Of a stretch of DNA of 64,000 nt, positions 9,308 through 17,053 are shown piece by piece (position 1 is the stretch's first letter; each line of letters opens with the position of its first letter). Made by a program: the position numbers and the translations under genes. Origin of the DNA: Pseudomonas monsensis (GTDB taxonomy: Bacteria > Pseudomonadota > Gammaproteobacteria > Pseudomonadales > Pseudomonadaceae); the NCBI RefSeq assembly GCF_014268495.2, contig NZ_CP077087.1:3599501-3663500 (forward strand), written 5' to 3'. The notes under the pieces were generated by a model. That model saw only the letters and a list, made by a program, of their open reading frames with translations. It searched no databases and was not told the DNA's origin.

Positions 9308-9577
9308 TCAATCCTTCTGATCCCGCAGCACATTGCCCGAGGCACCGTCGATGCGGAACTCGTAGACGGCCCCATCGGCCTTGCGCCCCTCGCCTTTCCA
9401 GTAACCGTCGTTGTCGGCTTCGATCTCGTAGACCTCGACATAACCGGCCTTGGTCTTGACGATTTCAATGGCTTTTTCGATGGTCACCCAGCCTGCGCCC
9501 GGTCTGTCCGCCATCGCGGCACCCGCAGTAAGCAACGTGGCAGCAGCAATCACTGCGGCGAAAGTGTTCTTGATCAT
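9308..9577 (-). CDS. Secreted PepSY-domain protein
   Basis: An 89-residue exported protein. It has a signal peptide (MIKNTFAAVIAAATLLTAG, cleavage after AMA, ~residue 23) followed by one PepSY-like domain ending YEFRIDGASGNVLRDQKD. Such small PepSY proteins sit in the periplasm; some are proposed to bind or inhibit proteases, but no role can be assigned here. The ATG at 9577 is preceded by ATGGAGTG at a good distance, whereas the longer upstream frame has no ribosome site and would bury the signal peptide. It is divergent from the FecR/FpvR-like gene. Confidence 0.85.
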   Translation of the reverse strand: MIKNTFAAVIAAATLLTAGAAMADRPGAGWVTIEKAIEIVKTKAGYVEVYEIEADNDGYWKGEGRKADGAVYEFRIDGASGNVLRDQKD

Positions 9578-9730
9578 TTTTTCACTCCATTTATGGCTAA
9601 GTCTTCCAATGTGTCCCGCTTTTTGGGCGCCGGAGCGAAAAATAAGTTCCACTTTGATGGGTAGTTGCCATAACGCAGGTTCTCGGCAACTTCCGGTCAA
9701 GGTTAGAATGTGCGAAATCAGGACGAGTCA

Positions 9731-10732
9731 ATGACCCAAGATACTCTCTCGGAAACCGAATACGATGCGATCACCGATGCCGCCGCGCAGTGGTGCATGC
9801 GTCTGCACGCGGCCGACTGCACGGACCAGGAGCGTCGCGCCTTCGAACAATGGCGTGATGCGCATCCCCTGCACGCGTTCGAGTACGAGGCGATGCTGGA
9901 AATCTGGGAAGTCGCCGAGCACCTGCCGCGCCCCGAGACTGCCGTGGATGTTGCGCCTCGCCAGCCGCCGCGGTCATGGCGGCAATACGCGGTCGTCGCC
10001 GGTCTCTGCACCCTGGCTCTGCCGCTGGCGGCTTATGCCGGCTGGAACCTGGGCTGGGTGCCCGACAGTTACCAGCATTACGCCGCTACCGACACGGTGC
10101 GCCAGGTCACCCTGAGCGATGGCAGCCAGCTCGAACTGAACCTGAACACCGAATTGACCTTCAGCAACTACAAGGACGAACGGCGCGTCACCCTGAAAAA
10201 AGGTGAAGCGTTTTTTTCCGTCAGTCATGACACGCAGCACCCGTTTGTCGTTCGTGCAGGCGAAGGCAGGATTCGGGTAACAGGCACGCGTTTCAATGTC
10301 TGGATGTATCAAGACCAGGTGCGGGTCAACCTGATCGAGGGCTCGGTGCTGGTGAGCAGCAATACCGCACTGCCAGGCGATGGCTTGCGCCTTGGGCCGT
10401 CGATGCAGGCACGTTACAAACACGGCGACTACATGCCACAGATCAGCCAGACCTACCCCAACGACACCGCACTGGCCTGGCGCAGCGGCAAACTGGTGCT
10501 GGACAACCTGACGCTCAATGAAGCCCTGCCGCTGATCAACCGCTACCTCAACACGCCTTTGATGCTGGCCGACAGCAACACCGGGCTGATTCGGGTGGGT
10601 GGCATTTACAACATCAAAGAGCTGAATAACCTGGCCGGCTCGCTGCCGAAAGTGCTGCCGGTCTATCTGACCCGCAACAAGGAAGGCAATCCGGTGATCA
10701 ACCCGATCCCGCAGCAACCGCCAAAAAACTGA
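9731..10732 (+). CDS. FecR-family anti-sigma factor, FpvR-like
   Basis: A 333-residue FecR-type transmembrane regulator. A cytoplasmic sigma-binding domain (~1-80, with DUF4880-like AAQWCMRLHAADCTDQERRAFEQWRDAHPLH) leads to one membrane segment at ~86-104. A periplasmic FecR domain (VRQVTLSDGSQLELNLNTEL to RVNLIEGSVLV) and a C-terminal secretin/TonB short-N-terminal-like region (DNLTLNEALPLINRYLNTPL) follow. FecR proteins pass a signal from a TonB receptor to an ECF sigma factor. Neither partner gene is adjacent, but the convergent neighbour is pvdQ. That makes FpvR, which controls PvdS/FpvI for pyoverdine, the likeliest identity. AGGA lies 8 bases upstream of the ATG. The FpvR assignment is inference; the FecR family call is firm. 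Confidence 0.85.
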   Translation: MTQDTLSETEYDAITDAAAQWCMRLHAADCTDQERRAFEQWRDAHPLHAFEYEAMLEIWEVAEHLPRPETAVDVAPRQPPRSWRQYAVVAGLCTLALPLAAYAGWNLGWVPDSYQHYAATDTVRQVTLSDGSQLELNLNTELTFSNYKDERRVTLKKGEAFFSVSHDTQHPFVVRAGEGRIRVTGTRFNVWMYQDQVRVNLIEGSVLVSSNTALPGDGLRLGPSMQARYKHGDYMPQISQTYPNDTALAWRSGKLVLDNLTLNEALPLINRYLNTPLMLADSNTGLIRVGGIYNIKELNNLAGSLPKVLPVYLTRNKEGNPVINPIPQQPPKN

Positions 10733-10762
10733 AGGCCGCACTTCCGTGGAAGGCGGCCTTCA
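10730..10762. terminator. Bidirectional terminator between the FecR-like gene and pvdQ
   Basis: A perfect 10-bp inverted repeat (TGAAGGCCGC at 10730-10739, GCGGCCTTCA at 10753-10762) overlaps the FecR-like stop codon and lies between two convergent genes. No long T-run follows, so its efficiency is uncertain. Confidence 0.7.
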
Positions 10763-10786
10763 AGTCTGACGCAACAACGACAGCCG

Positions 10787-13234
10787 TTACCGGGCTGCCA
10801 CCTTCCCGCCTTTGTCTGCCGCCTCACTGACGTTCTGCACCTGATACTGCGGATCAGCCTTGATCTGCTGTTCGGTAAACGGCAGCACGCTCCATTGCTT
10901 CTTCGAAAACGCTTCGGTCTGATCACGGGAATACTTCGACGCCGGGTCGCTGGACAGCGAGAACGCCAACAGCCCCTGGGCGTGCGGGCCCTTCTCGTCG
11001 AACGTCACCACTTGCAGATAGCTGGTGCCGCTGACCACTTCCAGCTTGCCGTCTTCACGGGGCACGCTCTGGATCGCGTTGTAGATGCCCAGGGTTCCCG
11101 GCCCGCCATGGATCGGCGTCTGCTGCCCGCCACTGCTGACCACCTGGATATCCCCCCAGCGCGTATCCGGTTTGAGGCCCATTTTGTTGGTCATCACCAC
11201 CGATGCCAGCATCGCTTCACGCAGCGCCTTGGCCACCGCTGGCTGCTCGACAGCCAATCCGCGCGGCGTGTGGCGGGCATCCTTCGGATCAAACGCCACG
11301 CGCCAGATATCGGAGGATTTCTGCAGCGTTTGCATAATGTTCTGAAAGTGCACCAGGCCCAGGCGCGAATCCAGATTGGCTCGCCCGTCCCAGGCCTTGA
11401 GGCTGGCGCACAGCGGTTGCAACGCTTGCGCATCGGCACCGAGGTCGCCGGCACAGAACCTCAGCAAATCCGGCAGCACCTGAGTCGCCAGATACACCTG
11501 ATCGTCCATCACCATGTGCTGCAAATCCTTCACCCCCAACGGCCCTTGTTGACCCGGATTGCCCAGGCGCGCCAGGGCATAGCGTGAACGCCAGCCCAGC
11601 GGTTGCCCTTCCTGGCTGATCAGTGGCGAGAACCCCGTCAGCGGTTGCGCCGGGTTGGCCAGCCAGGCGGAGTCGTTGGAGTGCTGCACAAAATCCTTGC
11701 GCAACAGTTGTGGCAGTTGGCTGGCGGCATAAATACCCTTCTGCGCTGCGTTCGGATCAATGTCCCAGGCACACGCGCTGTGGCTGCCATCGAGCACGAT
11801 CATTTGCGTACCCATGCGCGGATCGCTGCATCTGGCCAGTTTCTCGGCGTTGACGTTCGGCACCACCGACAGGTTCATGTATAGCGTCTGCCCCTTGTCA
11901 TCCACGGCCAGCGTATTGACCCAGGGAATGCCCTGAACCTTGTGCACCGACGCTTGCAGTTGCTCAAGACTGGTCGCCTGATTCATCGTGTACCACTGAT
12001 TCAGCACGCGATCGTTTTCGAGGTTGGCATCGCGCAGGCTGTAGGCGTACTGATGGTCCCAGTCGAGCTTGCCCGGCCATTGCACAATCGGTCCAAACTG
12101 CGAACTGTAGAGGTCACGTGTCACAGCGGTAACCTGGCCGTCGGCCTGTTTGACCTGAACAGTCACGGTTTGCTTGCTCATCGGCAGCGATTGGCCATCG
12201 AGCAGATAGCGCGTCGGATCTTTCGGGTCGAGTTGCAGGCGATACAGGGTGAAATGCTTCGAGGAGTCGACGGTATGGGTCCAGGCAAGGTGCTGGTTGA
12301 AACCGATGTTGATCATCGGCAACCCAGGCAACGCGGCGCCCATCACGTCGAGCTTGCCGGGGATGGTCAGGTGCATCTGATAGAAGCGCATGCCGCCGAC
12401 CCAAGGGAAATGCGGATTGGCCAGCAGCATTCCGCGGCCATTGAACGAGCGCTCGCTGCCCACCGCCACGGCGTTACTGCCGCGATCCAGGGCAAAACGC
12501 TGCTGGCGGGCATCGGCCAGTTGATAAGCCCGTGAGTCGTGGTTGATGGCGGCAGTCGCTTGCGGCGGAGTGGCGCCAGCCAATGCCTCGGCAAACTGAC
12601 CGACACCGCCCTCGACCAGCAGACGACGAGTGAGCCTGACCACATCCTGCGCTGCGATGTCACGTACCCATTCACCCTGACATTGCTGCGGCAGGCCCTG
12701 CTGCCGGCGTTCGGCCAGATAGCGGTTGTAACCGGCGGCGTAGCCTTCGACCAGGTCACGCACCGGGGTCGGCTGAGCCTGCCAGAAAGCCTGCACCGCC
12801 TCCGGCGTATTGAGCCAGGTAAAGAACATATCGCTGACACGGTTCTCGCGCTGTTCGACGGTCAACTGCTCAGGGCCGAAATAGCGCGAACGCTCACCGT
12901 TGACCGTAACGATTTCGTTGGCCAGCAGGCACAGGTTGTCTTGCGCGTAGGCATAGCCAATGCCGAAACCGAGGCCGCGTTCGTTTTCGGCGCGGATGTG
13001 CGGCACGCCAAATCCGGTGCGCCGAATATCGGCACTGGCCGCAGTGGCCGGGCTGAACGCATGGGCCGACACGCTCAGCCCGAGAAACATACCGGCGACG
13101 GTGAGTTGCAAGCTTCTGGCAACAAACTTCGAGTCAAAGCACAACCCGTCCCGTGATTCCGAATGTTCAACTTGCCGCTTGCAGCTCGAAGCTTGCAGCT
13201 GCTTCCGTCCGGTTAATTGCCTGGAAATAATCAC
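10787..13234 (-). CDS. pvdQ: Acyl-homoserine-lactone/pyoverdine-precursor acylase PvdQ
   Basis: An 815-residue periplasmic Ntn-hydrolase. It strongly resembles P. aeruginosa PvdQ: GVPHIRAENERGLGFGIGYAYA, LTRRLLVEGGVGQFAEAL, LANPHFPWVGGMRFYQMHL, LAWTHTVDSSKHFTLYRL, DFVQHSNDSAWL. PvdQ removes the fatty-acid tail from pyoverdine precursors in the periplasm and can hydrolyse long-chain acyl-homoserine lactones. Autocleavage would free the beta-chain nucleophile Ser253 in RGSNAVAVGS. The start is uncertain. GTG at 13234 has AGGAG 5 bases upstream but gives an n-region of ~40 residues before the signal peptide core (SLQLTVAGMFLGLSVSAHA). TTG at 13144 would give a normal ~29-residue signal peptide but lacks a ribosome site. 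It is convergent with the FpvR-like gene. Confidence 0.92.
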   Translation of the reverse strand: MIISRQLTGRKQLQASSCKRQVEHSESRDGLCFDSKFVARSLQLTVAGMFLGLSVSAHAFSPATAASADIRRTGFGVPHIRAENERGLGFGIGYAYAQDNLCLLANEIVTVNGERSRYFGPEQLTVEQRENRVSDMFFTWLNTPEAVQAFWQAQPTPVRDLVEGYAAGYNRYLAERRQQGLPQQCQGEWVRDIAAQDVVRLTRRLLVEGGVGQFAEALAGATPPQATAAINHDSRAYQLADARQQRFALDRGSNAVAVGSERSFNGRGMLLANPHFPWVGGMRFYQMHLTIPGKLDVMGAALPGLPMINIGFNQHLAWTHTVDSSKHFTLYRLQLDPKDPTRYLLDGQSLPMSKQTVTVQVKQADGQVTAVTRDLYSSQFGPIVQWPGKLDWDHQYAYSLRDANLENDRVLNQWYTMNQATSLEQLQASVHKVQGIPWVNTLAVDDKGQTLYMNLSVVPNVNAEKLARCSDPRMGTQMIVLDGSHSACAWDIDPNAAQKGIYAASQLPQLLRKDFVQHSNDSAWLANPAQPLTGFSPLISQEGQPLGWRSRYALARLGNPGQQGPLGVKDLQHMVMDDQVYLATQVLPDLLRFCAGDLGADAQALQPLCASLKAWDGRANLDSRLGLVHFQNIMQTLQKSSDIWRVAFDPKDARHTPRGLAVEQPAVAKALREAMLASVVMTNKMGLKPDTRWGDIQVVSSGGQQTPIHGGPGTLGIYNAIQSVPREDGKLEVVSGTSYLQVVTFDEKGPHAQGLLAFSLSSDPASKYSRDQTEAFSKKQWSVLPFTEQQIKADPQYQVQNVSEAADKGGKVAAR

Positions 13235-13350
13235 GCTCGCTCCTGATCGAAATGCCGAAGAGCGGATCACGCCAACCGTGGAAAACGACACAGGCTACGC
13301 TCCGCTCTGAAAACACCCACGCGTCCACGCGCAATGAGCCTGAGCAAGAA

Positions 13351-13373
13351 ACGAAGCCGGAGAAAAAAATTTA
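13351..13373 (-). promoter_or_regulatory. Candidate PvdS (iron-starvation) promoter of pvdQ
   Basis: On the minus strand, GCTAAAT is followed 15 bases later by CGT, close to the published PvdS consensus of TAAAT-N16-CGT. It lies ~117 bases upstream of the GTG start of pvdQ, a gene known to be PvdS-dependent in P. aeruginosa. The spacer is one base short, so this is a proposal. The rest of the 296-bp gap to the divergent Fur-type gene is AT-rich near 13430-13460, with no other motif I can name. Confidence 0.4.
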
Positions 13374-13530
13374 GCCCGCGTGACAGCGGATACAAGCCGT
13401 GATTACAAGGAAAGAACGAATTTCCGACAAATTTTCCACATTTTTTCTTTCATGATTTGTCGTGCTGATACGTCTTGTTTAGAGAACGCCCCAATAACCC
13501 TCCCGATCAGACTCTGAAAGGAGCCATCGC

Positions 13531-13908
13531 ATGTACAACTCGCAACTACCAACGGACGGTAGCCAGGCGCAACAAGGAGCTTCCATGAGCCCCCACGCGA
13601 GCGATTTCGGGCCACGTGTCGACCGTCACGGTAACGAGCGAATCCGCCTGCTGCTGAAAAGTTTCGGGCTGCGCACCAGCCTGATTCGCCTCAAAGTCCT
13701 CGACGCCCTGCTGGTCGCCGCGCAGACCGATCGTCGTCTGGGCGTGCGCGGTGTCCATACCCAATTGCTGGATCTGGATATTCCGCTGTCCTTCCTCAGT
13801 GTGCGCGAAGTCCTCAAGCGCCTGTGCGCTGAAGGTGTGATTACCTTCAACGCCGACAAGAGTTACAGCCTGCATCCACAGGCTGCAGCCGTCCTCAACA
13901 ACGATTGA
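13531..13908 (+). CDS. Fur-type winged-helix DNA-binding protein lacking the metal-binding domain
   Basis: A 125-residue protein. Residues ~36-115 read as the Fur N-terminal winged helix: RIRLLLKSFGLRTSLIRLKVLDALL, then FLSVREVLKRLCAEGVITF. The region after it ends at once (SYSLHPQAAAVLNND), so the C-terminal dimerisation domain with its His/Glu/Cys metal sites is missing. It has a single Cys. AAAGGAG lies 9 bases upstream of the ATG. An in-frame ATG at residue 19 is also possible. It is divergent from pvdQ. Pseudomonas homologues are commonly named Fe2+/Zn2+ uptake regulation proteins, but nothing visible suggests that it senses metal itself. Confidence 0.7.
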   Translation: MYNSQLPTDGSQAQQGASMSPHASDFGPRVDRHGNERIRLLLKSFGLRTSLIRLKVLDALLVAAQTDRRLGVRGVHTQLLDLDIPLSFLSVREVLKRLCAEGVITFNADKSYSLHPQAAAVLNND

Positions 13909-13926
13909 AAGGCGCGGCGATCGCCG

Positions 13927-14115
13927 TCAAGGCTTGACCTTGCGGCGCATCACACCATTGATCACCACCACAACCACTGCCACGCCAATGGCGATGTACT
14001 GGAATGTCTTCTCGTCGATCTTCCCGGCGTTCTGCAGCCAGGACAGGCCAAGCATGATCACCAGCACAGACACGGCGATCAGAATCGAATATATCAAGCG
14101 TTGCTTCTGGGTCAT
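13927..14115 (-). CDS. Small two-helix membrane protein
   Basis: A 62-residue protein with two hydrophobic segments (~residues 8-24 LIYSILIAVSVLVIMLG and ~38-55 YIAIGVAVVVVVINGVM) and a basic tail RRKVKP. AGGAAA precedes the ATG at 14115, while an in-frame upstream ATG (14169) would add 18 residues that do not fit a membrane protein start. Function is unknown. A palindrome, CGGCGATCGCCG, lies between its stop and the stop of the convergent Fur-type gene. Confidence 0.7.
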   Translation of the reverse strand: MTQKQRLIYSILIAVSVLVIMLGLSWLQNAGKIDEKTFQYIAIGVAVVVVVINGVMRRKVKP

Positions 14116-14272
14116 TGCGGTTTCCTGAACCTTTGGAATGTATCCGGTTTGTATCCGTTTGCATGCCATGCGCTTACCCTTTTACGGGGATGCGCCGCGA
14201 CATTCGGGGTCTCATGTTACAGCCGATGAAGAGTTTTGGCTTCATGACGGCGTAACCATGAGGATTTTTGAA

Positions 14273-14413
14273 ATGCTGCGTCGAATCACCTGGCTGATTC
14301 CCGTTCTTGCCCTGCTGACCCTGAGTGGCTGCATCATCTTCCCCCACGGCGGCTGGCACGATGACCATCACCGTTATTACCAGGGCGGCCCTGGCTATTA
14401 TCAACATCGTTAA
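14273..14413 (+). CDS. Very small predicted lipoprotein
   Basis: A 46-residue protein. The basic n-region MLRRITW, a hydrophobic stretch and the lipobox LSGC (Cys at residue 24) predict lipidation and export. The mature part is only ~23 residues and is very rich in Gly, His and Tyr (GGWHDDHHRYYQGGPGYYQHR region), which could bind metal. The ATG at 14273 has GAGG 9 bases upstream; an ATG at 14258 would add five residues without a ribosome site. Function is not known. Confidence 0.65.
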   Translation: MLRRITWLIPVLALLTLSGCIIFPHGGWHDDHHRYYQGGPGYYQHR

Positions 14414-14460
14414 GTGATGAACTTCTGATATAACCCGAGTCCAATTATTTCCCGCCATTC

Positions 14461-14495
14461 AATGCGCTTACGCAATGTAGGCGCATTTTGCGTAA
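14461..14495. promoter_or_regulatory. Two interleaved inverted repeats upstream of the LuxE/LuxC operon
   Basis: AATGCGC (14461-14467) pairs with GCGCATT (14481-14487), and TTACGCAA (14468-14475) pairs with TTGCGTAA (14488-14495). The two dyads are staggered in the order A-B-A'-B'. They lie in a 251-bp AT-richer gap between the lipoprotein gene and the exporter gene, ~170 bp before the operon. They could be an operator for the operon or, for the first pair, a terminator hairpin of the lipoprotein gene. No consensus I know matches. Confidence 0.4.
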
Positions 14496-14664
14496 AGTAT
14501 CTGCAAAACCAGTAGGACGATTCGCCATCAACTGTAATACCTCCTCCCAAAGTAAAAATACGCAAACTATAGATATATACCGTCACACCAAATCCATATA
14601 AACCCGCATAGCCGCCCCTTACTCTCTGCACTCTTGCTGTTTAACTTGATGAACCAGAAAGCAT

Positions 14665-15912
14665 ATGCAGAGAATTTTGATAAACATCCCTCCCACACGA
14701 GCGCTCGGATTCTGTCTGGCACTGACCTTGTTTGAACTGACCACTTACATGGCCAGTGACATGATCATGCCGGCCATGTTGAAGGTCATCCATACGTTTA
14801 ATGCCGATAGCCGTCATGTTCCCTATGCGTTCAATCTGTATTTGCTCGGCGGTGTCTGCCTGCAAGGGCTGATTGGCCCCTTGTCCGATCAACTGGGGCG
14901 GCGGCGCATGTTACTGGCCGGTTGTGCGCTGTTCAGCGCGGCCTGCGCGGCGGCGTTCGCTGCCGGCAGCATAGAAGCGTTCAACCTGCTGCGGCTGGTG
15001 CAAGGCATGAGCCTGGGTTTTGTCGTCGCCGTCAGTTACCCCGCCCTTCAGGAAGTCTTCTGCGAGGCCGACGCCGTACGCTTGATGGCCTTGCTCGGCA
15101 ACGTCGCGTTGCTGTCTCCGTTGCTCGGCCCGCTGGTTGGCACCCTGCTATTGGAATGGCTCGACTGGCGCGAACTGTTTCTGATGCTTGGCCTGGTCGC
15201 CACGCTGGCCTGGCTCGGGTTGTATGCCTTCATGCCGGAAACCGTGGGGGCGCTGCGCCGTGACGGTAAACGCCTGGCAAGCATTCCTTTCTCCTGGCGC
15301 CATACCCGGCAGCGTTATCAGGCATTGCTGGGCAACCACCGCTTTCTCGCCGCCAGCCTCGCCCTGGGCCTGATGAGCCTGCCACTGATTGCCTGGATCG
15401 GCCTCGCACCGGTGTTATTGATGCAGCAGCAAGGCCTGACGCCCCTGGCGTACGGGCTATGGCAAATCCCGGTTTTCGCGGCGGTCATCGTCGGCAATCT
15501 GTTGCTTGACCGGCTGTTGCTCACCCAGCCGCTGCCGCGTCTGGTCAGCCTGGCGCTGTGGCCTTTTTGTCTCGGTCTGGGCGCGCTGATCGTATCCAGT
15601 CAGCTCGGTGCCGGGTTGCAGGCCGTCGTCGCCAGTCTCGCGCTGTATGCGGTGGGCCTGGGCATGAGCAATGCGGCGCTGTATCGGCTGGCCCTGTTCT
15701 GCAGCGAGGACAGCAAAGGCCTGGTCTCGGCGCTGATCGGCATGCTTTCCATTACCGTGATGGGCGCCGGCGGCGCGCTGATTGCCGCGTCTGGCGGGGG
15801 TAACAGCTTGTCACTGTTTGCCCTTTGGGCGGCCGGCGGCGGCCTGCTGGCCCTGCCCCTGCTGCTGGGCTTCCTCTCCAACAACACGTCCCACTCCGCA
15901 TCAACTCCATAA
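14665..15912 (+). CDS. MdfA-like MFS multidrug transporter
   Basis: A 415-residue, 12-helix major facilitator. It follows E. coli MdfA closely: FELTTYMASDMIMPAML (the membrane-embedded acidic pair of TM1), LLGGVCLQGLIGPLSDQLGRRR (motif A), LRLVQGMSLGFVVAVSYPALQE, NVALLSPLLGPLVG (motif C, antiporter signature) and LALGLMSLPLIAWIGLAPVL. MdfA exports diverse lipophilic compounds in exchange for protons across the inner membrane. It is the first gene of a tight five-gene operon (10 bp to the next gene), so the natural cargo is probably the operon's product or an intermediate. That is inference. The ~250 bp before it are AT-richer than the surroundings. Confidence 0.88.
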   Translation: MQRILINIPPTRALGFCLALTLFELTTYMASDMIMPAMLKVIHTFNADSRHVPYAFNLYLLGGVCLQGLIGPLSDQLGRRRMLLAGCALFSAACAAAFAAGSIEAFNLLRLVQGMSLGFVVAVSYPALQEVFCEADAVRLMALLGNVALLSPLLGPLVGTLLLEWLDWRELFLMLGLVATLAWLGLYAFMPETVGALRRDGKRLASIPFSWRHTRQRYQALLGNHRFLAASLALGLMSLPLIAWIGLAPVLLMQQQGLTPLAYGLWQIPVFAAVIVGNLLLDRLLLTQPLPRLVSLALWPFCLGLGALIVSSQLGAGLQAVVASLALYAVGLGMSNAALYRLALFCSEDSKGLVSALIGMLSITVMGAGGALIAASGGGNSLSLFALWAAGGGLLALPLLLGFLSNNTSHSASTP

Positions 15913-15921
15913 GGCTCGAAC

Positions 15922-17052
15922 ATGACCGGTTTACCTCTCAGCGATGCGCTTTGCGCGTCAGCGGCGCCCTATTGCCCGAATTCCGTGCCATCGGGTCTCT
16001 TCGAACACGCCATGGCCGAAATCAGCCGGTTTCACAGCGAGCAGACCCCCGGTTACACGCGTTGGTTGAACGCTAACGGACTGCAGATCAACGACCTGGA
16101 CAACCTCGATGACTGGTCGCGCCTGCCACCGATCTTCGCCAGTTTTTTCAAACGGCAATTGCTGCTCAGCGCCACCGGCGAAACGGCCCTGGAACTCACC
16201 TCCTCCGGCACCAGCGGCGAAAAAAGCCGCATGCGTTACGACGAGCGCAGCCTTACCGCTGCCCAGTTCATGGTTGCGCGCATTTTTCATCATTACCACT
16301 GGCACACGCCCGACACGCCATGCAATTACCTGATCCTGGGTTACGAACCGGAGGAGCGCATCGCCCTCGGCACCTCTTACACCGACCAGTTCCTGTGCAG
16401 TTTCGCCCCGGTCAATCGCGTGTGTTACGCCCTGCGACGCACCGGCAACGGACATCAATTCGATCTGTTCGGCGTCATCGCTGCCCTGCAAGCCTTTGCC
16501 GAAGAAGGCTTGCCGGTAAGGATTTTCGGCTTCCCGGCGTTCCTCTGGCAGACCCTGCAACAGATGCAGGCCACCGCTGTCGCCGACCTGCGCCTGCCGG
16601 CCCGCTCGCTGGCGTTTTTCGGCGGTGGCTGGAAAACCCGGGCGGCACAGGAAATTCCACGGGCGCAGTTGTATGCGCAGATTCACCGACAACTGGGGAT
16701 CGACCTGGCGAATTGTCGCGACGGCTATGGCGCAGTCGAGCATGCCGTGCCCTATATCGAATGCGCTCACCACCGCTTCCATGTGCCGGTCTATTCGCGG
16801 GTCTACGTGCGCAATCCCGCAGACTTTTGCGTCTTGCCCTACGGCGAACGTGGACTGCTGGGCTTCGTTTCGCCCTACATCTCCTCCAGCCCCGCCCACG
16901 CCGTGGTGATGAGCGATCTCGCCACTCTGCATCCGGGCTCCAGCTGTGGCTGCGGGCTTTCCACCGACTGGTTTGAATTACATGGCCGCGCCGGCACCAC
17001 GGCCAGCAGAAGCTGTGCCATGGCGGCGGCCGAATTGTTAGGGAGTCATTGA
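15922..17052 (+). CDS. LuxE-type acyl-protein synthetase
   Basis: A 376-residue member of the LuxE acyl-protein synthetase family, which matches V. harveyi/Photobacterium LuxE in length. The adenylate-binding loop TSSGTSGEKSRM is at residues 93-104, with a later YGAVEHAVPYIEC block. Cys365 in SRSCAMAAAELL, twelve residues from the C-terminus, sits where LuxE carries its acyl-accepting cysteine. LuxE activates a carboxylic acid with ATP and holds it as a thioester for reduction by LuxC. The partner LuxC domain is encoded by the next gene, one base downstream, so this looks like the activation half of an acid-to-aldehyde reductase. The acyl substrate is unknown and luciferase genes are absent. 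Confidence 0.85.
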   Translation: MTGLPLSDALCASAAPYCPNSVPSGLFEHAMAEISRFHSEQTPGYTRWLNANGLQINDLDNLDDWSRLPPIFASFFKRQLLLSATGETALELTSSGTSGEKSRMRYDERSLTAAQFMVARIFHHYHWHTPDTPCNYLILGYEPEERIALGTSYTDQFLCSFAPVNRVCYALRRTGNGHQFDLFGVIAALQAFAEEGLPVRIFGFPAFLWQTLQQMQATAVADLRLPARSLAFFGGGWKTRAAQEIPRAQLYAQIHRQLGIDLANCRDGYGAVEHAVPYIECAHHRFHVPVYSRVYVRNPADFCVLPYGERGLLGFVSPYISSSPAHAVVMSDLATLHPGSSCGCGLSTDWFELHGRAGTTASRSCAMAAAELLGSH

Positions 17053-17053
17053 A

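Noticed and set aside
14461..14495. RNA H-type pseudoknot
   Set aside because: Both connecting loops would be of zero length, which is not sterically possible with both stems fully formed; a DNA operator is more likely.
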